NCBI GenBank assembly: GCA_027488055.1
Contig: JAIYCK010000231.1
Coordinates: 1-15,677 of the forward strand
DNA from: Flavobacteriales bacterium
Lineage (GTDB): Bacteria; Bacteroidota; Bacteroidia; Flavobacteriales_D; Sanyastnellaceae
Direction: 5' to 3'
DNA length: 15,677 nucleotides
Shown here: in pieces, positions 9,055 through 15,677 of the stretch
How positions within the stretch are numbered: position 1 is the stretch's first letter
Layout: each line of letters opens with the position of its first letter
Position numbers and translations under genes: made by a program
Notes under the pieces: generated by a model
The model's input: the letters and a program-made list of their open reading frames with translations, nothing else
Told to the model about the DNA's origin: nothing
Databases searched by the model: none

Positions 9055-9079
9055 CGCACTGAGATTGGTAAGACAGGAA

Positions 9080-9703
9080 TCAATCCCCGATGAGTTCGAC
9101 CTCGCCTTTGCCTTGACGCACGAGCGTTGGCGTGCCTTCACTGCAATCGATCACCGTGGAGGGTAAAAAACCACCTGCACCAGCGTCAATCACGGCATCC
9201 ACTTTATCATGCCATTCGCTATAAATCTCGTCCGGATCGGTTGGATAATCCAAAAAACCATCCGAATCGTGAATGGAAGTAGTGATGATGGGACAACCCA
9301 ATAGCTCCACCAATGCCAAAGGAACAGGATGATCAGGTATGCGGATACCTACAGTTTTCTTATTGCCTGCAAACAACTTGGGAATACTCTTGCTCGCTTC
9401 TACGATGTACGTAAAAGGACCAGGCAAGGTATTTCGCATGAGTTTGTATACCTGATTGTTGACTTGCTTGCTGAATTCTGACAAATGGGACAAGTCAGAG
9501 CAGATGATTGAGAAATTGGCCTTGCCCTTTTTGATGCCTTTAAGGCGTTCCAATTTCTCAATCGCGTCTGGTCTTTGCAGCGAACAACCCACACTATAGA
9601 CTGTATCAGTCGGATAAATAATGATGCCACCTCCTTTCAGAAGCGACACCAATTGTTCCAACTTCCGTTGGTCCAGATTGTGGGGTTGCAGCTCAATTAG
9701 CAT
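9080..9703 (-). CDS. yciO: YrdC/Sua5/TsaC-family protein, YciO-like subgroup
   Basis: A single-domain YrdC-fold protein of 207 residues, cytoplasmic. Family relatives TsaC/Sua5 make threonylcarbamoyl-AMP for the t6A37 modification of tRNA. Visible motifs are PTDTVYSVGC (31-40), LPGPFTYI (93-100), GIRIPDHP (119-126), PSTVID (181-186) and VRQGKG (195-200). These, including KANFSIIC (61-68), match E. coli YciO better than TsaC. The residues that in TsaC form the Lys-Arg / Ser-Asn signature are not intact: the Lys-x-Arg site reads GIKKGKA, and the Ser-Ala-Asn site reads TSIHDS. Automated pipelines may call it threonylcarbamoyl-AMP synthase, but I regard that activity as unproven. The ATG lies 3 bases after the stop of the upstream transaldolase-like gene, so the two are almost certainly co-transcribed and perhaps translationally coupled. 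Confidence 0.88.
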   Translation of the reverse strand: MLIELQPHNLDQRKLEQLVSLLKGGGIIIYPTDTVYSVGCSLQRPDAIEKLERLKGIKKGKANFSIICSDLSHLSEFSKQVNNQVYKLMRNTLPGPFTYIVEASKSIPKLFAGNKKTVGIRIPDHPVPLALVELLGCPIITTSIHDSDGFLDYPTDPDEIYSEWHDKVDAVIDAGAGGFLPSTVIDCSEGTPTLVRQGKGEVELIGD

Positions 9704-9706
9704 GGA

Positions 9707-10372
9707 TCAACCGTTGGCAGAGGCCTTTTTGTGATCCGCCAAGAATTGCGCTAGTCCGATATCCGTCAGCGGGTGCTTGGCCAAAGCCAACATTGCACTC
9801 AAAGGTCCTGTCATGACATCGGCACCAATTTCAGCACATTTAATGATGTGCATTGGATGTCTCACAGAAGCAGCCAAAATCTCTGTATCGAAACCATAGT
9901 TATCGTAAATCACACGAATTTGTTCGATCAAATCCAAACCGTCTGTAGACACGTCATCCAAACGACCGATAAAGGGAGAAACATAGCTTGCACCTGCTTT
10001 GGCTGCCAACAAAGCCTGACCAGCAGAGAACACCAAAGTGCAATTGGTACGAATACCTTTGTCAGAGAAATATTTCAACGCTTTGATACCGTCTACAATC
10101 ATTGGAATTTTCACCACAATATTGGGATGTAACTCAGCCAATTCAAGGCCTTCGCTCACCATGCCCTCATAATCCGTAGCAATGACCTCCGCGCTTACAT
10201 CACCTTCTACGACGATGTCGCAGATGGCCTTGTAATGTTTCATGACATTGTCTTTGCCGGTGATGCCTTCTTTGGCCATGAGGGATGGATTGGTGGTGAC
10301 ACCGTCCAAAACACCCAATGCATTGGCTTCACGGATTTGATCCAAGTTGGCCGTATCAATAAAAAATTTCAT
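9707..10372 (-). CDS. fsa: Fructose-6-phosphate aldolase / transaldolase (Fsa/TalC family), transaldolase-type active site
   Basis: A small class I aldolase-fold enzyme of 221 residues acting in the cytoplasm on sugar phosphates. Asp6, TTNP (26-29), the Schiff-base Lys88 in IVVKIPM and the SPFIGRLDD segment (132-140) are in place. Two positions separate the activities in this family. Where E. coli FSA has Gln59 this protein has Glu62, and where FSA has Tyr131 it has Phe134; both are the transaldolase state. I therefore favour transaldolase (pentose phosphate pathway: transfer of dihydroxyacetone from fructose-6-P to erythrose-4-P) over free F6P aldolase, although pipelines often name it fsa. 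The frame is open to 10429, but the start at 10372 gives the conserved N-terminus MKFFIDTANL, and a good -7 box lies inside the rejected extension. It is followed by the yciO-like gene after 3 bases. Confidence 0.95.
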   Translation of the reverse strand: MKFFIDTANLDQIREANALGVLDGVTTNPSLMAKEGITGKDNVMKHYKAICDIVVEGDVSAEVIATDYEGMVSEGLELAELHPNIVVKIPMIVDGIKALKYFSDKGIRTNCTLVFSAGQALLAAKAGASYVSPFIGRLDDVSTDGLDLIEQIRVIYDNYGFDTEILAASVRHPMHIIKCAEIGADVMTGPLSAMLALAKHPLTDIGLAQFLADHKKASANG

Positions 10373-10398
10373 ATAATTAAGATTGGTTTGATTCGGAG

Positions 10399-10406
10399 CA
10401 AAAATA
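10399..10406 (-). promoter_or_regulatory. Candidate -7 box for the fsa/yciO-like unit
   Basis: The minus strand reads TATTTTTG, an exact match to the Bacteroidota -7 consensus TAnnTTTG. It lies 26 bases before the ATG at 10372 and implies a start site near 10393. The expected -33 TTG at 19-21 bases upstream is not recognisable. Confidence 0.45.
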
Positions 10407-10544
10407 ACCCAAGCGATGAAGGGATACATCGGCAGGTTTCCACATATTGCTCACACTTTCATCGACTTGCGAACGCCGTAGCTGTTCACCTCAAAAATTA
10501 TCACAAACAACACCCTCTTGAACGATCTTGTCATGATTTCCTAC

Positions 10545-10552
10545 CATATTTG
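10545..10552 (+). promoter_or_regulatory. Candidate -7 box abutting the holin-like start codon
   Basis: CATATTTG is one mismatch from TAnnTTTG and lies only 4 bases before the ATG at 10557. If used, transcription would begin at or within a few bases of the ATG, giving a leaderless or nearly leaderless mRNA. TTG triplets at 10518 and 10528 are not at the canonical spacing. Confidence 0.25.
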
Positions 10553-10556
10553 CAAT

Positions 10557-10955
10557 ATGACAGATAAACTCAAGAAAGGTCTCATCCAAATGATGATCAC
10601 CGCTTTGGCCCTTCTTATCGGGGATTACTTGATGGATAGCGTTCGGTTCGACGAACCATGGGTGGCCCTGATCACCGCCATCATTTTGGGCATGCTCAAT
10701 TCGTTCTTGCGACCCTTGCTCATCGTGCTCACCATCCCTGTGACGGTTTTCACATTGGGTTTATTCCTGCTCGTCATCAATGCGATGATGCTGATGCTGA
10801 CCGACCACCTAGTGGATGGCTTTCATATCGAACGATTTACATCAGCATTGTTGCTATCTATTTTCATCAGTTTGGTCAACGCCTTCTTCGGAGCCAAAGT
10901 TCAAGTGGTGCGTTCGGGGCAGGACAATCACTTCGACCCACACGAAGAACTCTGA
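10557..10955 (+). CDS. Phage-holin-superfamily 4-TM membrane protein
   Basis: A small integral inner-membrane protein of 132 residues. Hydrophobic segments at about 9-28, 35-50, 53-80 and 94-113 give four predicted membrane spans, followed by a polar tail. The signature NSFLRPLLIVLTIPVTVFTLG (49-69, quoted with its core residues N, RPLL, P, T and TLG) and the following INA match the family called phage holin family 4-2 or mycobacterial 4 TM. Despite the name, these are widespread chromosomal proteins in bacteria with no lysis cassette, and no endolysin or phage gene is nearby, so I do not infer lysis. The frame is open from 10518, but the ATG at 10557 gives the usual short cytoplasmic n-terminus MTDKLKKG. 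It precedes sucD by 143 bases and is probably transcribed separately from it. Function unknown. Confidence 0.88.
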   Translation: MTDKLKKGLIQMMITALALLIGDYLMDSVRFDEPWVALITAIILGMLNSFLRPLLIVLTIPVTVFTLGLFLLVINAMMLMLTDHLVDGFHIERFTSALLLSIFISLVNAFFGAKVQVVRSGQDNHFDPHEEL

Positions 10956-11029
10956 TTATCAATACAGTGCGTGCCGATTATTTTTTTCTATAAAGTTTTT
11001 TTCCTGACCTTGGATAAAATACCTTCGCA

Positions 11030-11037
11030 ACCTGAAA
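11030..11037 (+). promoter_or_regulatory. Candidate -7 box for sucD
   Basis: TACCTTCG, one mismatch from TAnnTTTG, is preceded by an A/T-rich tract at 10980-11002. It would give a leader of about 55 bases. The -33 element is unclear. The remainder of the 143-base gap 10956-11098 shows no ORF and no convincing terminator for the upstream gene. Confidence 0.35.
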
Positions 11038-11098
11038 TCGAGGTGGATTTCCATTCTCGCGCAGATATCAAGACCATACTACAAAAAACAATAACAAC

Positions 11099-11971
11099 AT
11101 GGGCGTTTTAGTCGGTAAAAATTCAAAAATCATTGTCCAAGGATTCACTGGCAGTGAAGGTACATTTCATGCAAGTCAGATGATCGACTACGGCAGCAAT
11201 GTGGTAGGTGGTGTGACTCCCGGCAAAGGTGGAACTTTGCACCTCGAACGCCCCGTGTTCAATACCGTTGCCGATGCAGTAGCTCAAACAGGTGCAGATG
11301 TAAGTATCATATTTGTACCACCAGCGTTTGCGGCAGATGCAATCATGGAAGCTGCAGATGCAGGAATCAATGTGATCATCACCATCACCGAAGGCATTCC
11401 AGTCGCGGATATGGTAAAAGCGAAAGCTTACATTGCTGACCGCGCATGTACCTTGATCGGACCCAATTGTCCTGGCGTAATTACCGCTGGTGAAGCCAAA
11501 GTAGGCATCATGCCCGGTTTTGTTTTCAAACCAGGTCGTATCGGTATCGTTTCTAAATCAGGCACCTTGACCTACGAAGCGGCTGACCAAGTGGCCAAGG
11601 TTGGTTTAGGCGTATCTACTGCCATTGGTATCGGTGGTGACCCGATTATCGGAACACCTACATTGGAAGCAGTAAAACTTTTGATGGAAGACAAAGACAC
11701 CGATGCCATCGTGATGATTGGCGAAATCGGTGGTGAATTCGAACCGAAGGCTGCCCGTTGGATCAAAGAAAACGGCAACAAAAAGCCTGTGATCGGCTTC
11801 ATCGCTGGAGAAACTGCTCCTAAAGGCCGCACCATGGGCCATGCCGGTGCCATTGTAAGTGGTGAAAATGAAAGCGCCTCTGCCAAGAAAGCGATCATGC
11901 GTGAATGTGGTATCCACGTGGTGGATAGTCCCGCACAGATCGGCGCCAAAGTAAAAGAAGTTATGGGCTAA
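11099..11971 (+). CDS. sucD: Succinate--CoA ligase (ADP/GDP-forming), alpha subunit
   Basis: The alpha subunit of succinyl-CoA synthetase, 290 residues, the expected length. With the beta subunit SucC it interconverts succinyl-CoA and succinate with substrate-level phosphorylation in the TCA cycle. The CoA-binding Rossmann domain shows GFTGSEGTFH (15-24) and GGVTPGKGG (37-45). GPNCPG (121-126) and SKSGTLTYE (152-160) follow. The phosphorylated active-site histidine is His248 in GHAGA, with the GEIGGEFE loop at 208-215. The start at 11099 gives the conserved MGVLVGKNSK; its leader is A-rich with no Shine-Dalgarno sequence. sucC is not adjacent, so the beta subunit must be encoded outside this window. 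The gene ends in a strong intrinsic terminator. Confidence 0.98.
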   Translation: MGVLVGKNSKIIVQGFTGSEGTFHASQMIDYGSNVVGGVTPGKGGTLHLERPVFNTVADAVAQTGADVSIIFVPPAFAADAIMEAADAGINVIITITEGIPVADMVKAKAYIADRACTLIGPNCPGVITAGEAKVGIMPGFVFKPGRIGIVSKSGTLTYEAADQVAKVGLGVSTAIGIGGDPIIGTPTLEAVKLLMEDKDTDAIVMIGEIGGEFEPKAARWIKENGNKKPVIGFIAGETAPKGRTMGHAGAIVSGENESASAKKAIMRECGIHVVDSPAQIGAKVKEVMG

Positions 11972-11992
11972 GCCCTTCTGAATATTCAAATC

Positions 11993-12020
11993 ATGGCCTC
12001 TGATAGGGGCCATTTTTTTT
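11993..12020 (+). terminator. Intrinsic terminator of sucD
   Basis: ATGGCC (11993-11998) pairs perfectly with GGCCAT (12008-12013) across a 9-base loop and runs straight into eight Ts (12013-12020). It lies 22 bases after the sucD stop and only 10 bases before the next start codon at 12031. A smaller GGGC-TAA-GCCC hairpin (11965-11975) covers the sucD stop codon itself. Confidence 0.85.
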
Positions 12021-12030
12021 CCCATCGCTC

Positions 12031-13038
12031 ATGCTCAAAATCGACATGCACACCCATATCATTCCGAAGCACTTGCCAGATTGGTCAGTGAAATTCGGTT
12101 ATGGTCACTTCATCCATTTGGATCACCATCGGCCAGGGTATGCGCGCATGATGCAAGGCGACAAGTTCTTTCGAGAAATCGAAGCCAATTGCTGGGATCC
12201 ACAATTGCGCATCGATGAATACGAGCGCTACAATACGCAAGTGCAGGTAGTTTGCACTATTCCCGTGCTTTTTGGATACGCAGCCCAGCCCAAAGATGGT
12301 TTAGAGATGGCCATGTTTTTGAACGATCACATTGCCGATTTGGTAGCGCGCATGCCGCGACATTATGTGGGCCTTGGCACCTTGCCTATGCAAGATGTGG
12401 ATCTTTCTATTGCTGAACTCGAACGCTGCAAAAACATTGGTCTGAAAGGGATTCAAATAGGCAGCAATATCAATCAACAGAATTTGAGCGAGTCTATATT
12501 CAATCCACTTTGGCAAGCCATAGAGGATCTCAATATGGCTGTTTTGGTGCACCCTTGGGAAATGATGGGACAAGAAGAAATGCGCAAGTATTGGTTGCCT
12601 TGGCTGGTTGGCATGCCCGCCGAAACCGCACGCGCCATTTGTTCGCTGATTTTTGCGGGAGTCATGGAGAGATTCCCAGGCATTCGCTTCAATTTCGCTC
12701 ACGCTGGAGGTTCATTCCTGCCTACTTTGGGACGAATTGAACATGGCTTCCATTGCCGTCCAGACCTTGTAGCCATTGACAATCCTATCAATCCGCGAGA
12801 ATATGTAGGTAAATTTTGGGTAGATAGCGCCACCCATGATGACCAACTGTTCAAGTATGTATTGGAAATGCAAGGCTCCAAAAAAATTACGCTTGGCACT
12901 GATTATCCATTCCCACTCGGCGATCTTGAAGTCGGTAAATTCATTGAAGAAATGGGCTTGGAAAAAAATATCGTAGATGACATTTTCTGCAATGCGACCT
13001 TGGACTGGCTGCAATTGCCCAAGAGCATGTTTGACTGA
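12031..13038 (+). CDS. 2-amino-3-carboxymuconate-6-semialdehyde decarboxylase (ACMSD)
   Basis: A metal-dependent, non-oxidative decarboxylase of the amidohydrolase superfamily, 335 residues, cytoplasmic. ACMSD removes the C1 carboxylate of ACMS, the ring-opened product of 3-hydroxyanthranilate. This steers tryptophan (kynurenine) or 2-nitrobenzoate breakdown away from quinolinate and NAD. The zinc ligands are His7 and His9 (HTH), His174 (VHPW), the conserved His224 (AHAGG) and Asp291 (GTDYPFPLG). Substrate-contact positions known for the family are present: Arg48, Trp191 in KYWLPWLVGMPAET, and Arg243 in CRPD. Whole segments are strikingly like the vertebrate enzyme as I remember it. The start at 12031 gives MLKIDMHTHIIPK and is 10 bases past the sucD terminator. 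No other kynurenine-pathway gene is in the window. A less likely alternative is a related decarboxylase of the same subfamily. Confidence 0.93.
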   Translation: MLKIDMHTHIIPKHLPDWSVKFGYGHFIHLDHHRPGYARMMQGDKFFREIEANCWDPQLRIDEYERYNTQVQVVCTIPVLFGYAAQPKDGLEMAMFLNDHIADLVARMPRHYVGLGTLPMQDVDLSIAELERCKNIGLKGIQIGSNINQQNLSESIFNPLWQAIEDLNMAVLVHPWEMMGQEEMRKYWLPWLVGMPAETARAICSLIFAGVMERFPGIRFNFAHAGGSFLPTLGRIEHGFHCRPDLVAIDNPINPREYVGKFWVDSATHDDQLFKYVLEMQGSKKITLGTDYPFPLGDLEVGKFIEEMGLEKNIVDDIFCNATLDWLQLPKSMFD

Positions 13039-13042
13039 GACA

Positions 13043-13062
13043 GTAGATCGCCTGCAATCTAC
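13043..13062 (+). terminator. Possible weak terminator after the ACMSD gene
   Basis: GTAGAT (13043-13048) and ATCTAC (13057-13062) form a perfect 6-bp stem with an 8-base loop just after the stop codon. A T-rich stretch follows only at about 13068-13079, farther away than in a textbook terminator, and the stem is AT-rich. Confidence 0.35.
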
Positions 13063-13098
13063 CCTTGAATTTATTTTTCATCCGTTCATCACACTCCG

Positions 13099-13130
13099 TT
13101 TTTTCCAACGCACAGGATGAATGATCTTTG
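13099..13130 (+). promoter_or_regulatory. Candidate promoter of the plug-barrel outer-membrane gene
   Basis: A T-run at 13099-13104 (possible -33 region) is separated by 18 bases from GATCTTTG (13123-13130), one mismatch from the -7 consensus TAnnTTTG. The ATG at 13151 follows after 20 bases. The fit is suggestive only. Confidence 0.35.
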
Positions 13131-13150
13131 CGCACCCATTATTGAACCCC

Positions 13151-15565
13151 ATGAAACTAATCATCTGCCCTTTACTTTTCCTTTCTCTTATCAGTTTTAC
13201 TTCACTTGCCCAAGTGCAAGGCATCGTCACCGATGACAGTCAAAAACCACTGGAATTCGTCAATGTGGTATTGCACGATGCAAAGGACAGCAGCATGGTC
13301 AAAGCCAATGTAAGTGACTCCAAAGGTCAATTCGAATTCACACCGATGCGTTCTGGAGAATATTTTTTGTTGGTTAATTTCATTGGCTACCAAGAAAAAC
13401 GCACCGACATTTTCACGTATCAGATTGGAACGACTTTCAATGTACCTCCCACCGTTTTGATGCCACAAACCAACGAAACCCAAACAGTGGAAGTAGTTTA
13501 CAAAAAACCATTGGTGCAAGTCGAGGCAGACAAAACCATTTTCAACGTTGAAGGCACCGTGAATAGTGTAGGCCTCGATGCGCTTGAACTTCTGCGCAAA
13601 GCCCCAGGTGTGATGGTGGACAACAACAACAATATCAGTATCAAAGGACGCACTGGCATTCAAGTGTATATCGATGGCAAAATCACCCCTTTGGATGAAG
13701 CAGGTTTGGCGGCCTTACTCAAAGGCATGCAAAGCAGCAATATCGAAAGCATCGAAATCATCACCAATCCTTCGGCTAAATATGATGCGGCGGGAAGTGC
13801 GGGCATCATCAACATCAAGCTCAAGAAAAACAAAAACCACGGCACCAATGGCAATATTCAGCTCGGTTATGGGATCCAAAAATTCAGCAAATACAACGGC
13901 AGTCTAAACATCAACAATCGCACTGCCAAATTCAACGTATTCGCGATGTATAGCCACAGCGAAGGCAAAACATGGAACTGGATGAACCTGGATCGGATTC
14001 AAGTCGGCAGCAGATTCGATCAAAAAACGGACAATTACAACAACGACAGCGACCACAATTTCAAAGCGGGCGTAGATCATTACATCAATGATAAAAACAC
14101 AATCGGTGTGATGATTTCTGGCAACTACGGAAATGGCCGTTCTGACAATACCAGTTTTACCGACATCACGCCACTCGATGCCACCTTATGGGAACGTCAG
14201 TTGCAAGCGACCAACGACAATACTTCAGATCGCGACAATATCAACGCGAATATCAACTATCAATTCGCAGACACTTCAGGACACAGCTTTACCATGGATT
14301 TGGATTGGGGCGGATATGACATCTACAACAATTCCAATCAATCCAATACTTACCTGTATCGAGACGATACAAGCCCCTTGGACATTGATTACCGCAACAA
14401 CACATTGGTAGAAATCACCATTGCAAGTGCCAAAGGAGATTACGAACAAAACCTATTGAAAGGCAAATTGGGCGCCGGTTTCAAACTCAGTCAGGTCGGC
14501 ACCAAAAACAATTATGCCTTTTACAATGTCAGCTCGAATGGTGAAATTTTGGACAGTTTGCGCAGCAATTTATTTGATTATCAAGAGACGATTTATGCGG
14601 GGTATGCCAATTACAAAAGACAATTCAAGAAAATAGGAATTCAAGGAGGCGTGCGCGCAGAGCACACCCAAAGCGAGGGTGATTTGATCAGTTACATCGT
14701 ATTGACTGATGAGGACAAACGCAATGTGCAACGGGGCTATTTGGATTGGTTTCCAAGCGCAGCTATGACATACAACCACAACGACACCAATCAATTTACA
14801 ATCACCTACAGTCGACGGATCGACCGTCCTTCCTACCAAGACCTTAATCCATTTGAATACAAACTGGATGAGTTGAGTTATCAGGCAGGCAATCCATTCT
14901 TGCAGCCACAGTACGGCAATATTTTCGAGTTGACCTATACCTACATGTATGCACTGAATGCATCATTGGTATATAGTTATACCCAAGATTACATGACCAA
15001 TGTATTGGACACCGCCAACAATCAAGCATCCTTTATATCGATGCGCAATCTTGGACACGAAACATGGGTCGGTGTGAATCTCAGTGCGCCCATTCCATTG
15101 GGCAAAAAAATCAACTTATTCGTCAACCTGAATGCCGGTTATAAAAACATCGAAGGCACTTTGGATGGTGACCGCCAGGTCGGAGTTGAAATTTGGTCCT
15201 ACAGTGGATTTGGTCAATTGACTTATAACCTACCGAAGAGCATCACCTTAGAAGCGAGCGGATGGTACAGCGGACCGAGTGTGTGGGGAGCCACTTTTGT
15301 CAATCGCGCCATGGGCAGCATGGACATAGCTGCCAAAAAAGAATTTTGGGGTGGAGCTGCCAATTTGCGACTTGCCCTTGGCGATATTTTTTACAGCAAC
15401 CAATGGAGCAGCCGTTCTAATAGCAATGGCATTGATATGCGCGCCCGGGGCGGCTGGGAAAGCCGCCAGTTCCGTGTTTCCTTCGGATATAATTTTGGCA
15501 ATCAGTACATGAAAAAATCGAACAGACGTTCGGGTGCTGATGATTTAAATAGCAGGGTGAAATAA
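13151..15565 (+). CDS. TonB-receptor-like outer-membrane protein with carboxypeptidase-like regulatory domain
   Basis: A protein of 804 residues. Residues 1-20 are a signal peptide (MKLIICPLLFLSL core, SLA before Gln21). Residues about 22-105 form a carboxypeptidase-regulatory-like beta-sandwich (GIVTDDSQKPLEFVNVVL, then DSKGQFEF and NFIGYQ). Residues about 113-227 are a plug domain, with LLRKAPGVMVD, ISIKGRTG, VYIDGK, IESIEIITNPSAKYDAAGSA and GIINIKL. The rest is a barrel of the outer-membrane beta-barrel family 3 type, with a short basic tail after the last strand. Such proteins are common in Bacteroidota and are thought to take up or sense outer-membrane ligands; no SusD-like partner, FecR or ECF sigma gene is next to it, so the substrate is unknown. 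The frame is open from 13121, but the start at 13151 puts the signal peptide at the N-terminus and leaves room for a promoter. It is 112 bases after the ACMSD gene. Confidence 0.92.
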   Translation: MKLIICPLLFLSLISFTSLAQVQGIVTDDSQKPLEFVNVVLHDAKDSSMVKANVSDSKGQFEFTPMRSGEYFLLVNFIGYQEKRTDIFTYQIGTTFNVPPTVLMPQTNETQTVEVVYKKPLVQVEADKTIFNVEGTVNSVGLDALELLRKAPGVMVDNNNNISIKGRTGIQVYIDGKITPLDEAGLAALLKGMQSSNIESIEIITNPSAKYDAAGSAGIINIKLKKNKNHGTNGNIQLGYGIQKFSKYNGSLNINNRTAKFNVFAMYSHSEGKTWNWMNLDRIQVGSRFDQKTDNYNNDSDHNFKAGVDHYINDKNTIGVMISGNYGNGRSDNTSFTDITPLDATLWERQLQATNDNTSDRDNINANINYQFADTSGHSFTMDLDWGGYDIYNNSNQSNTYLYRDDTSPLDIDYRNNTLVEITIASAKGDYEQNLLKGKLGAGFKLSQVGTKNNYAFYNVSSNGEILDSLRSNLFDYQETIYAGYANYKRQFKKIGIQGGVRAEHTQSEGDLISYIVLTDEDKRNVQRGYLDWFPSAAMTYNHNDTNQFTITYSRRIDRPSYQDLNPFEYKLDELSYQAGNPFLQPQYGNIFELTYTYMYALNASLVYSYTQDYMTNVLDTANNQASFISMRNLGHETWVGVNLSAPIPLGKKINLFVNLNAGYKNIEGTLDGDRQVGVEIWSYSGFGQLTYNLPKSITLEASGWYSGPSVWGATFVNRAMGSMDIAAKKEFWGGAANLRLALGDIFYSNQWSSRSNSNGIDMRARGGWESRQFRVSFGYNFGNQYMKKSNRRSGADDLNSRVK

Positions 15566-15677
15566 TTGGAGCTTAGGGCAAGCTAGAACCATCCGATTGG
15601 AGTTATTGACACACCTGATCTATGAGTTCGGATTGGTTATGCTTTGAAAAGGCTTTGCACTTGATTTAGTCTCAACT
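15566..15677. other. Non-coding tail of the window
   Basis: 112 bases after the last gene. I see no start of another gene and no strong terminator, only a 5-bp AGCTT/AAGCT inverted repeat near 15572-15586 without a T-run. Confidence 0.4.

Larger units (their letters stand above)
10373..10556. other. Divergent intergenic region between fsa and the holin-like gene
   Basis: 184 bases without a credible gene. It contains the outward promoters of the fsa/yciO-like unit (minus) and of the membrane-protein gene (plus), described separately. The short ORFs here are extensions of the flanking genes. Confidence 0.5.

Noticed and set aside
10373..10429. N-terminal extension of the fsa reading frame to 10429
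   Set aside because: Fsa/TalC proteins start at MKFFIDT-like sequence. The extension contains a consensus -7 box and has no conserved residues.
10557..10955. Holin name taken as evidence of a prophage
   Set aside because: The family is widespread on bacterial chromosomes, and there is no endolysin, integrase, capsid or tail gene nearby.
11606..12025. 139-codon open frame on the minus strand opposite sucD
   Set aside because: It is a mirror of the highly conserved sucD reading frame and runs through the sucD terminator; the translation is of low plausibility.
7535..13038. Nnr and ACMSD as one NAD-metabolism cluster
   Set aside because: They are about 3 kb apart with an opposing two-gene unit, a membrane-protein gene and sucD plus its terminator between them, so co-regulation is not supported.
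13202..13663. 153-codon open frame on the minus strand opposite the plug domain
   Set aside because: Antisense shadow of the regulatory-like and plug domains, with no family resemblance.
15566..15677. AGCTT/AAGCT inverted repeat as a terminator of the last gene
   Set aside because: The stem is only 5 bp and AT-rich, and no T-run follows.
1..15677. CRISPR array, tRNA, insertion sequence or long direct repeats
   Set aside because: Reading through the window I found no regularly spaced repeats, no cloverleaf-like gene, no transposase and no terminal inverted repeats.

Overview
The window looks like a chromosomal segment of a member of the Bacteroidota. The content fits best with a free-living lineage of the Saprospiria/Chitinophagia/Cytophagia type, but the sequence does not fix the genus. 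The evidence is a plug-plus-barrel outer-membrane protein with an N-terminal carboxypeptidase-like regulatory domain, a patatin fused to an Omp85-type barrel, a large secreted TPR protein paired with a barrel protein, start codons in A-rich leaders without clear Shine-Dalgarno sequences, and several candidate -7 boxes resembling the Bacteroidota consensus TAnnTTTG. All nine genes are intact and tightly packed. I see no tRNA, rRNA, CRISPR array, insertion sequence, phage module or plasmid function, and no gene-free gap reaches 300 bases.

Layout. (1) Positions 10-7337, minus strand: a probable three-gene envelope operon read right to left. It runs from a 1029-residue exported TPR protein, through an outer-membrane beta-barrel protein without a plug domain whose possible start overlaps the TPR stop codon, to a patatin-like phospholipase carrying its own Omp85-type barrel. 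(2) 7338-7534: a divergent intergenic region. (3) 7535-9040, plus: the bifunctional NAD(P)HX epimerase/dehydratase (Nnr). (4) 9080-10372, minus: a two-gene unit in which an Fsa/TalC-family enzyme with transaldolase-type active-site residues is followed, 3 bases after its stop, by a YciO-type member of the YrdC/Sua5/TsaC family. (5) 10373-10556: a second divergent gap. (6) 10557-15565, plus: a four-TM holin-superfamily membrane protein, sucD with a strong intrinsic terminator, an amino-carboxymuconate-semialdehyde decarboxylase (ACMSD), and a plug-plus-barrel outer-membrane protein.

How the genes relate. The left third is an envelope module. Its three exported products probably act together at the outer membrane, but the substrate cannot be read from sequence. 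The middle and right are central metabolism and maintenance: NAD(P)HX repair, non-oxidative pentose-phosphate carbon shuffling, the TCA cycle, and a kynurenine-pathway branch enzyme that diverts carbon away from quinolinate and NAD. Nnr and ACMSD both touch NAD metabolism, but they are about 3 kb apart in different transcription units, so no functional module is claimed.

I do not see an obviously new system. The items most worth a second look are the TPR/barrel/patatin operon, the altered oxyanion-hole motif of the patatin, the ACMSD start codon lying 10 bases beyond the sucD terminator, and substitutions in the nucleotide-binding loop of Nnr and in the catalytic residues of the YciO-like protein.
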